From contig DASUSF010000131.1 in assembly GCA_036375275.1 (NCBI GenBank), forward strand, positions 1 through 15,211: DNA of 15,211 bases. The letters are read 5' to 3'. This document shows positions 9,851-15,211 of the stretch, piece by piece (the stretch's first letter is position 1; the number at the start of each line of letters is the position of its first letter). The notes below the pieces were generated by a model, which was not told the DNA's origin, did no database searches, and saw nothing but the letters and a program-made list of their open reading frames with translations. The stretch is from DASUSF01 sp036375275. Lineage in GTDB: Bacteria; Pseudomonadota; Alphaproteobacteria; Geminicoccales; Geminicoccaceae. Made by a program: the position numbers and the translations under genes.

Positions 9851-11179
9851 TCAGGGAGCCCGCGCGATCGCCGGCAGGGGGCGGCCGAGCAGCCCCTCTG
9901 GCCGCAGCACCAGGGTCAGGCACAGGAGCGCGAAGATCGCGACGTCGCGCCATGCCAGGCTGAACAAGGTCGCCCAGGCGGTTTCGATCCCGGCGATCAG
10001 GACGGCGCCGAGCATGGCGCCGCGGACCGACCCGATGCCGCCGACGACCGCCGCGGTCAGGGCCTTGAAGCCGAGCAGCCAGCCGTCGTGGGCGTTGATC
10101 ACGCCGTAGCGCAGCAGGACCAGGCAGCCGGCGGTTCCGGCGAGCGCCCCCGAGAGTGCGAACGCCACCGCCATGAGGCGATGGGTGTGCACGCCGCAGA
10201 GGGCGGCCATCAGCGGATCGTCCGCCGCGGCGCGGAGCTTGCGGCCGAAGCCGGTCCAGCGCAGGCCGCCGGCGAGGGCGAGGAAGGTCAGCCCGGCGAT
10301 CCCGACCGAGGCCAGCTGGGCGCCGGTGATCGTCGCGGCGAAGCCGCCGGTGCCCGCGACCTGGAGCGGATCACCCAGCACCGGCTGGAGCCATCGCTCG
10401 CCGGTGCCCTGGAGCAGGCGCACGGCCTCCTCGAGCGCGATGGCGCAGCCGAGGGACGCGATCAGCGGCGCCTGCGAGCGGGCGCCCGCGAGCGGCCGGA
10501 ACAGCACCCGCTCGACGGCGAGGCCTAGGGTCGCCGCGAACCCGACCGCGACCAGCATCAGCAGCGGCAGGAGCAGGCCGGGCGGAACGCCGCCGGCTGC
10601 CACGGACAGCATGATGCCGTTGAAGGCGACGTACGCGGTGATCACGGCCATGGCCCCGAAGGCCAGGTTGATCCGCCCGATCAGGGCGAAGACGAGAGTG
10701 TATCCGGTGGCGAGGAGCCCGTAGATGCCGGCGACCGACAGGGCGTTGAGGCCGAGCTGAAGGCCATGCACCAGGTGCCGCTCGAGGCTCGGCTCGGACG
10801 TTGCCCCGGCGCGGGGCCCGCTCGGCTCGTAGCGATCGAGCCAGAACCGGCGGAGCATGAACACCTCGAGCGGCGACAGCTGGCGGCGGTCATGCTCGAC
10901 CGCGGCGAGGCGGAGGCGGTCGCCGGCGAGGTCGCGCCCAGCGAAGCGGCAGGCGATCGTGCGGTCCCGGGCGGCCGGTCCACCACGCGCGCGGTAGTCG
11001 ACCCGGACGCCCGGCTCCCCGCCCGCGAGCGGCCGGCGGTCGAGGATCCGCACCTCGACGCCTTGCTCCTCGAGCGCCGGGATCAGCCGTTCGCACAACC
11101 GCGCCTGCCCGGCGTCGGGGCCGCCGCAGGCGAAGAGCGCCGGGACCAGGAGGGCCAGCGCCAGACGGCGGGCTCTCAA
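9851..11179 (-). CDS. LivH/UrtB-type ABC transporter permease with lipoprotein-like N-terminal extension
   Basis: The 442-residue protein is ~140 residues longer than ordinary LivH permeases (about 290-300). Residues 137-437 are the permease: GLQLGLNALSVAGIYGLLATGYTLVFALIGRINLAFGAM, several hydrophobic membrane segments, the cytoplasmic coupling loop GRKLRAAADDPLMAALCGV near 313-330, and AAVVGGIGSVRGAMLGAVLIAGIE near 376-399. This family imports branched-chain amino acids, urea or related solutes. Residues 1-136 are extra: a signal sequence ending LFAC (C18, lipobox-like) and a soluble domain with CERLIPALEEQGVEVRIL and CRFAGRDLAGDRLRLAAVE. The start is TTG at 11179, overlapping the ftsH stop as TTGA with no good Shine-Dalgarno, so expression probably depends on translational coupling. 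No LivM, ATPases or binding protein occur in the window; they would have to be encoded elsewhere, or this protein acts differently. Confidence 0.88.
   Translation of the reverse strand: MRARRLALALLVPALFACGGPDAGQARLCERLIPALEEQGVEVRILDRRPLAGGEPGVRVDYRARGGPAARDRTIACRFAGRDLAGDRLRLAAVEHDRRQLSPLEVFMLRRFWLDRYEPSGPRAGATSEPSLERHLVHGLQLGLNALSVAGIYGLLATGYTLVFALIGRINLAFGAMAVITAYVAFNGIMLSVAAGGVPPGLLLPLLMLVAVGFAATLGLAVERVLFRPLAGARSQAPLIASLGCAIALEEAVRLLQGTGERWLQPVLGDPLQVAGTGGFAATITGAQLASVGIAGLTFLALAGGLRWTGFGRKLRAAADDPLMAALCGVHTHRLMAVAFALSGALAGTAGCLVLLRYGVINAHDGWLLGFKALTAAVVGGIGSVRGAMLGAVLIAGIETAWATLFSLAWRDVAIFALLCLTLVLRPEGLLGRPLPAIARAP
11176..11179 (-). other. TTGA stop/start overlap coupling ftsH to the permease gene
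   Basis: On the minus strand the ftsH stop TGA (11178-11176) and the permease start TTG (11179-11177) share bases, the TTG counterpart of the common ATGA junction. The upstream bases are GC-only (no purine-rich ribosome-binding site), as expected when ribosomes finishing ftsH reinitiate. No later ATG or GTG keeps the signal sequence intact, which supports this start. Confidence 0.6.
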
Positions 11180-12999
11180 GCGGCGCGCGCGGCGGGCGGC
11201 GGGGTCGGGCTCGGCAGCTCCTCCGCGGTCAGGGTCTCCTTCTCGAGCAGGATCCGGGCGAGGCGCTCGAGCTCGGCCCGGCGCTCGCGCAGGATCCGGA
11301 GCGCGCCGTCGTAGGCCCGGTCGATCCGGCGCTTGACCGCGAGGTCGATCTCGCGCGCCGTGTCCTCGCTGTAGCGGCGCCCGCCGCCCTCCGCGGGCAG
11401 GCCGAGGTAGTTGCCGCGCTCGGTCTCGAGCGCCGCCTGGCCGAGTTGCTCGTCCATGCCGTAGCGGGTCACCATGGAGCGCGCGATGTCGGTGACGCGC
11501 ACGAGGTCGTCCGCGGCGCCGGTCGAGATCTCGCCGAAGATCAGGTCCTCGGCCGCCCGGCCGCCGAGGAGGACCATCATCTTCTGCTCGAGCTCGTCGG
11601 CGGTCATCAGGAAGCGGTCCTCGGTCGGCCGCTGCATGGTGTAGCCGAGCGCGCCGACTCCGCGCGGGATGATCGACACCTTATGCACGGGGTCCACCCC
11701 CGGGAGCGTGAGCGCGACCAGGGCGTGGCCGAGCTCGTGGTGGGCCACCACCTCGCGCTCCTTCCGGTTGAGCAGTCGGTTGCGCTTCTCCAAACCCGCC
11801 ACGATCCGCTCGATCGCGTTGTTGAAGTCGGCCATGCTCACCGCCTCGCCGCGGCGGCGGGTGGCGAGCAGGGCCGCCTCGTTGACCAGATTGGCGAGGT
11901 CGGCGCCCGTGAAGCCCGGGGTCAGCGCCGCCACCTGCTCGAGCTCGACCTCCGGCGCGAGGGTGATCTTGCGGGCGTGGACCCTGAGGATCTGCACGCG
12001 TCCGGCGCGGTCGGGACGGTCGACCAGGATCTGGCGGTCGAAGCGGCCAGGCCTGAGCAGCGCGGGATCGAGGATCTCGGGGCGGTTGGTCGCGGCGAGC
12101 AGGATGATCCCACTGCTCGGGTCGAAGCCGTCGAGCTCGACCAGGAGCTGGTTCAGGGTCTGCTCCTTCTCGTCGTGGCCGCCGGCCATCGGCCCCATGC
12201 CGCGGGCGCGCCCCATGGCGTCGAGCTCGTCGATGAAGATGATCGCCGGCGCCATCTTGCGCGCCTGCTCGAACAGGTCGCGCACCCGCGCGGCACCGAC
12301 ACCGACGAACATCTCGACGAACTCGGAGCCGCTGATCGAGAGGAACGCGACCCCCGCCTCGCCGGCGACCGCGCGGGCGAGGAGGGTCTTGCCGGTGCCC
12401 GGCGGGCCGACCAGGAGCACGCCCCGCGGCATGCGGGCGCCGAGCTTGCTGTAGTCCTTGGGATCCTTGAGGAAGTCGATGATCTCCTGGACCTCGGCCT
12501 TGGCCTCGTCGACCCCGGCGACATCGGCGAGCGTGGTCTTGGTGTCCTTCTCGACATAGACCTTGGCGCGGCTCTTGCCGACCGACATCAGGCCGCCGGA
12601 GCCGAAGCCGCCCATCGCCATCCGGCGGAGCAGGAAGGCCCAGAGCGCAAAGAAGAGCAGGACCGGCAGAACCCAGGACAGGAGGTCGGTGAAGAAGGTG
12701 CTGTCGGTGCCGCCTTTGAACTCGACGCCGTACTGCTCCAGCTCGCGGGCGAAGTCCGGGTCGACCCGGGCGGTCACGAAGCGGGGCGCCTCGTCCGGCC
12801 CCGGGTCCCTGAGCTCGCCGACGATCCGGCTCTCGGTGATCACCAGCTCGTTCAGCCGCCCCTCTTCCAGGTAGGCCTTGAACTGGCTGTAGGGCAGCGG
12901 TTCGACCTCGCGCGCCTGCTGGAACAGCCCCTGGAGCACCAGAAGAGCCATCACCGCGACCACGACGTACCAGATGTTGAAGCTGGTCTTCTTGTCCAT
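11176..12999 (-). CDS. ftsH: ATP-dependent zinc metalloprotease FtsH (accessory FtsH2-like type)
   Basis: The 607-residue inner-membrane AAA+ protease degrades misfolded membrane proteins and selected soluble substrates. Seen in order: TM1 at ~9-26, a short periplasmic domain (27-103), TM2 at ~104-124, Walker A GPPGTGKT 198-205, the pore loop MFVGVGA at 230-236, Walker B IIFIDELD 253-260, and the second region of homology ATNRPEILDPALLRPGRFDR 303-322. The zinc site is HELGH 421-425, with GAADD (D497/D498) as third-ligand region. All catalytic residues are intact. The wording FNIWYVVVA, EPLPYSQF, GMGPMAGGHDEKEQ and GLEKRNRLLNRKERE resembles the secondary FtsH type (as in the Pseudomonas aeruginosa clone C FtsH2) rather than the housekeeping copy with IDAVGRQRG. 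Start at 12999 has GGAG about 8 nt upstream. It is the first gene of a two-gene unit with the permease, and divergent from the glycosyltransferase. Confidence 0.96.
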   Translation of the reverse strand: MDKKTSFNIWYVVVAVMALLVLQGLFQQAREVEPLPYSQFKAYLEEGRLNELVITESRIVGELRDPGPDEAPRFVTARVDPDFARELEQYGVEFKGGTDSTFFTDLLSWVLPVLLFFALWAFLLRRMAMGGFGSGGLMSVGKSRAKVYVEKDTKTTLADVAGVDEAKAEVQEIIDFLKDPKDYSKLGARMPRGVLLVGPPGTGKTLLARAVAGEAGVAFLSISGSEFVEMFVGVGAARVRDLFEQARKMAPAIIFIDELDAMGRARGMGPMAGGHDEKEQTLNQLLVELDGFDPSSGIILLAATNRPEILDPALLRPGRFDRQILVDRPDRAGRVQILRVHARKITLAPEVELEQVAALTPGFTGADLANLVNEAALLATRRRGEAVSMADFNNAIERIVAGLEKRNRLLNRKEREVVAHHELGHALVALTLPGVDPVHKVSIIPRGVGALGYTMQRPTEDRFLMTADELEQKMMVLLGGRAAEDLIFGEISTGAADDLVRVTDIARSMVTRYGMDEQLGQAALETERGNYLGLPAEGGGRRYSEDTAREIDLAVKRRIDRAYDGALRILRERRAELERLARILLEKETLTAEELPSPTPPPAARAA

Positions 13000-13184
13000 T
13001 CACCTCACTCCGAACTCGCCGGTTGAATTGGCTCCAGCCAGGCCGCCTTCTCACCTTATGGTTTTTTGCAAAGCCGTTGCCGGACGACTTCCGAGCGCAC
13101 CCGGACCTCTCGCGCCGGACAGGTGTTGACATCAAAGGTTCGCCGCGTGAGCCTGTCGACGATTCATGGGAGGAACGCCGGACG

Positions 13185-14180
13185 ATGCTCGTCAGTGTCG
13201 TCATGCCAATCTACAATGGCGAAGCCTTTCTTCGAGAGGCGATCCAGAGCGTCCTCGACCAGACCCACGCCGACTTCGAGCTGGTGGCGGTCGACGACGG
13301 CTCGAGCGACCGCTCCGCGGCGATCGTCGCCGAGTTCGCGGCGCTGGACCCGCGGGTCCGGCTGATCCGCCAGGCCAACGCCGGCGGAGCGGCAGCGCGC
13401 AACCGCGCGCTCGCCGAGGCGCGGGCGGAGTGGATCGTCAACCTCGACCACGACGACCTGATGCTGCCGCGGCGGATCGAGCGCCAGCTCGCGTTCCTGC
13501 GGCGCCACCCCGACGTCCGGGTGTTCGCGAGCCGCGCCCACTACATCAGCGCGTCGGGCCGGATCTTCGGCGCCACCAAGCTCGAGCGGCTCGCCGACCG
13601 CGCGGACTTCGAGCGCCGCGTCGCGAGCGGCGCGCCGATCGGCCTCAACCACCCCTCCGTCTGCATGCACCGGCCGACCATCCTCGAGGTCGGCGGCTAC
13701 CGCCCCGCGCGCGAGGGCGCCGAGGACATCGACCTCTGGAACCGGGTGGCCGAGAGGGGGCACCTGATCCTGCAGCAGCCGGAGATCCTGACCCAATACC
13801 GCATCCACGAGGGCGCGATCTCGCAGGCCAGGACGCGCCAGAACTGGCTGACCTGCGAGTGGGTCGTGGCCTGCATGGCGGCGCGGCGCGCCGGCCGGCC
13901 CGAGCCCCTGAAGGCCGAGTATCTGCGCCTTCGGGCGGAGCGGCCCTGGCTGCAGCGGCTCGACGACGAGCGGCGGCTGTTCGCCCGGGTCAACTACCGG
14001 GCGGGCGGGTTCCACGCCGCCAACCGCCAGTATCTCCGCGCCCTGGCCCATCTCCTGGCCGCAGGCGCGGCCTGGCCGACCTACACGCTCGGCCGGCTGC
14101 ACGCCCAGCTGCCGCGGCCGGACCGGCCGGCCGGGGCGGAGCGGCGCCAGCGGCCCCTGGTCGCGCGCCCGACCCCCTAG
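13185..14180 (+). CDS. family 2 (GT2) glycosyltransferase
   Basis: This 331-residue GT-A-fold transferase starts with VSVVMPIYNGEAFLREAIQSVLDQTHADFELVAVDDGS (DDGS at 37-40, nucleotide binding). It has GAAARNRALAEA, the metal-binding DxD equivalent LDHDD (D88/D90) and the acceptor-side acidic pair GAEDIDLWNR (E180, D181), the usual catalytic base region. Such enzymes transfer a sugar from a nucleotide-sugar to a polysaccharide, lipid or protein; the substrate cannot be read here. The N-terminus has no signal and the C-terminus has only a weak hydrophobic stretch, so it is probably cytoplasmic or peripheral. The ATG at 13185 fits the family start and has GGGAGGA at 13168-13174, about 10 nt upstream. 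The preceding 185-bp spacer is shared with divergent ftsH. The ATP-grasp gene follows 84 bp downstream on the same strand. Confidence 0.93.
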   Translation: MLVSVVMPIYNGEAFLREAIQSVLDQTHADFELVAVDDGSSDRSAAIVAEFAALDPRVRLIRQANAGGAAARNRALAEARAEWIVNLDHDDLMLPRRIERQLAFLRRHPDVRVFASRAHYISASGRIFGATKLERLADRADFERRVASGAPIGLNHPSVCMHRPTILEVGGYRPAREGAEDIDLWNRVAERGHLILQQPEILTQYRIHEGAISQARTRQNWLTCEWVVACMAARRAGRPEPLKAEYLRLRAERPWLQRLDDERRLFARVNYRAGGFHAANRQYLRALAHLLAAGAAWPTYTLGRLHAQLPRPDRPAGAERRQRPLVARPTP

Positions 14181-14195
14181 CCTCCGGGCGGGGAT

Positions 14196-14223
14196 TTGCG
14201 CGCGGGCGCCCCTGGGCTACGAA
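14196..14223 (+). promoter_or_regulatory. weak candidate promoter for the ATP-grasp gene
   Basis: TTGCGC at 14196-14201 and TACGAA at 14218-14223 are separated by 16 bp, within the 84-bp gap after the glycosyltransferase. Each hexamer matches the sigma-70 consensus only partly (TTGACA / TATAAT), which is common in GC-rich alphaproteobacteria. It would start transcription roughly 35 bp before the ATG. Read-through from the upstream gene is an equal possibility. Confidence 0.25.
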
Positions 14224-14264
14224 AGGGGGCGAGCGACGGCAGCAGACCCCGCGGGAGGACCAGG

Positions 14265-15211
14265 ATGGCCGAGGTGACGCGCTGGATCGGGCTCTCGCTC
14301 GGCGCCGACATCTGCTGGCCGATCGCGTACGAGGAGATCCTCCGGCGCCTCGACCTGACGATCCAGGACGGCGACGACCGGCTCAGCTTCGCCTCCGAGC
14401 GGGTCACCATCGAGCCCTTCAGCCTCCGCCAGGACAGCCGCTACACCGTCGTCATCGACCGCCTGACCCACTGGTACCACGTCAGCCGCGAGTGGATCAA
14501 AAAGGCGATCCTGCTCAACGACCTCTACGTCTACAACAACCCCTGGTCGCTGCAGTCGATGGAGAAGCAGACCACCTACTGCGCCATGATGCGCCTCGGC
14601 ATGCGGGTCCCGGACACCTGGCTGATCCCGCCCAAGGCCTACGAGCCCTCGGCCGACCTGCAATCGACGCTCAGCCAGTACGCCCGGATGTTCGACCTCG
14701 GCGCGCTCGGCGACCGGCTCGGCTACCCGCTCTTCCTGAAGCCCTACTCCGGCGGCGGCTGGGTCGGCGTCAACAAGGTCGACGACGCCAACCAGCTCCG
14801 GGACGCCTACGACCACAGCGGCACGCTCGTGATGCACCTGCAGAAGGGCATCCTCCCCTACGACCGGTTCGTCCGCTGCATCGGCCTCGGGCCGCAGCTC
14901 CGGATCGTGAACTACGACCCCTCGGCCCCGCTCCACGACCGCTACCGCTTCGACGCCGACTTCCTCGAGCCCGAGCAGGCGCAGGAGCTCCAGGAGACCA
15001 CGCTCACCATCAACAGCTTCTTCGGCTGGGACTTCAACAGCTGCGAGGCCCTGCTCCAGGGCGGGCTCTGGCACCCGATCGACTTCGCGAACGGCTGCCC
15101 GGACAGCCAGGTGACCTCGCTCCACTACCACTTCCCCTGGCTGATCAAGGCGAACCTGCGCTGGTCGATCTTCAACGCCGCGACCGGCCGCCCCATGCGC
15201 CGCAATCTGGA
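14265..15211 (+). CDS. ATP-grasp domain protein (3' end outside window)
   Basis: The frame is open from ATG 14265 to the window edge (315 complete codons plus two bases). GGGAGGA at 14253-14259 lies 5 nt upstream. Residues ~98-118 (SMEKQTTYCAMMRLGMRVPDTWLIP) are the entry helix of ATP-grasp ligases. FLKPYSGGGWVGVNKVDD supplies the ATP-binding lysine (K159) and glycine-rich loop at 162-165. LVMHLQKGI at 188-196 holds the adenine-contact strand, with Gln where Glu is common. NSCEAL (E261) and HPIDFANGCPDSQV (D273, N276) supply the metal ligands. Such enzymes join a carboxylate to an amine or thiol via acyl-phosphate. The substrate is unknown. The N-terminal ~95 residues look like a pre-ATP-grasp domain rather than a separate module. 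It is same-strand with the GT2 gene, but whether they form an operon is uncertain. Confidence 0.85.
   Translation, partial: MAEVTRWIGLSLGADICWPIAYEEILRRLDLTIQDGDDRLSFASERVTIEPFSLRQDSRYTVVIDRLTHWYHVSREWIKKAILLNDLYVYNNPWSLQSMEKQTTYCAMMRLGMRVPDTWLIPPKAYEPSADLQSTLSQYARMFDLGALGDRLGYPLFLKPYSGGGWVGVNKVDDANQLRDAYDHSGTLVMHLQKGILPYDRFVRCIGLGPQLRIVNYDPSAPLHDRYRFDADFLEPEQAQELQETTLTINSFFGWDFNSCEALLQGGLWHPIDFANGCPDSQVTSLHYHFPWLIKANLRWSIFNAATGRPMRRNL

Noticed and set aside
11446..13026. A 526-codon plus-strand frame opposite ftsH
   Set aside because: It is rich in repetitive Val/Asp/His/Glu runs without domains, and the opposite strand encodes a full FtsH.
13126..13154. A sigma-70 promoter for the glycosyltransferase based on the perfect TTGACA at 13126-13131
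   Set aside because: At 16-18 bp spacing the -10 position reads GAGCCT or similar, with no AT-rich hexamer, so the -35 match alone is not enough.
14217..15131. A 304-codon open frame on the minus strand over the ATP-grasp gene
   Set aside because: The plus-strand frame has ATP-grasp motifs, a strong ribosome-binding site and no stop to the window end; the minus frame is a GC-driven shadow.

Overview
This is a 15.2 kb piece of a very GC-rich bacterial chromosome. GC is strongly favoured at third codon positions, and most long reading frames have long antisense shadows. Gene content (single-copy-style mutS, a DjlA-like J protein, a glycine-zipper/TerB protein, an OPLAH-type oxoprolinase, a LivH-type permease, a short 'LEETFPASDPP' protein) fits an alphaproteobacterium, perhaps of the Rhodospirillales/Geminicoccales kind. 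That placement is inferred from protein style only. I see no rRNA, complete tRNA, CRISPR array, transposase, integrase or phage gene, so the window reads as ordinary chromosomal backbone.

Layout. (1) 1-1762: the 3' end of mutS (+) converges on a gene on the minus strand for an unusual BRCT / MerR-like / TPR protein. About 70 bp of repeated CCGATC-rich DNA separates them. (2) 1997-3542: a tight three-gene plus-strand unit: an SDR dehydrogenase of the HSD10 / 3-hydroxyacyl-CoA dehydrogenase type, a small zincin-like metallopeptidase 2 nt downstream, and a glyoxalase/VOC protein that starts in an ATGA overlap. (3) 3617-7258 (-): one large fused HyuA-HyuB protein, a probable ATP-dependent 5-oxoprolinase. 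(4) 7522-8376 (+): a membrane-anchored TerB + J-domain co-chaperone (DjlA type), divergent from the oxoprolinase. The 263-bp divergent spacer holds a near-perfect 20-bp palindrome. (5) 8389-9483 (-): an exported BON-like + DUF1207-type outer-membrane protein, divergent from a 62-residue hydrophilic protein (9641-9829, +). (6) 9851-12999 (-): an accessory-type FtsH protease followed, through a 4-nt TTGA stop/start overlap, by an orphan LivH-type ABC permease with a lipoprotein-like N-terminal extension. (7) 13185 to the end (+): a GT2 glycosyltransferase and then an ATP-grasp protein that runs off the window.

How the genes may work together. Three genes touch membrane or protein quality control (FtsH, the DjlA-like co-chaperone, and the permease coupled to FtsH), but they are not one operon. 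The SDR/metallopeptidase/VOC unit is probably co-transcribed without an obvious shared pathway. I did not find a convincing new multi-gene system. The most unusual items are the FtsH-permease coupling with its lipoprotein-permease fusion, the BRCT/MerR/TPR architecture, and the truncated ATP-grasp gene whose downstream partners would be informative.

No gene-free stretch exceeds 300 bp. The larger gaps are 1763-1996 (divergent spacer; a tRNA T-arm-like hairpin at 1829-1845, otherwise nothing clear), 7259-7521 (divergent spacer with the palindrome), 9484-9640 (divergent spacer, nothing clear beyond a GGCC-rich run) and 13000-13184 (divergent spacer, the most AT-rich part of the window, no convincing complete promoter).
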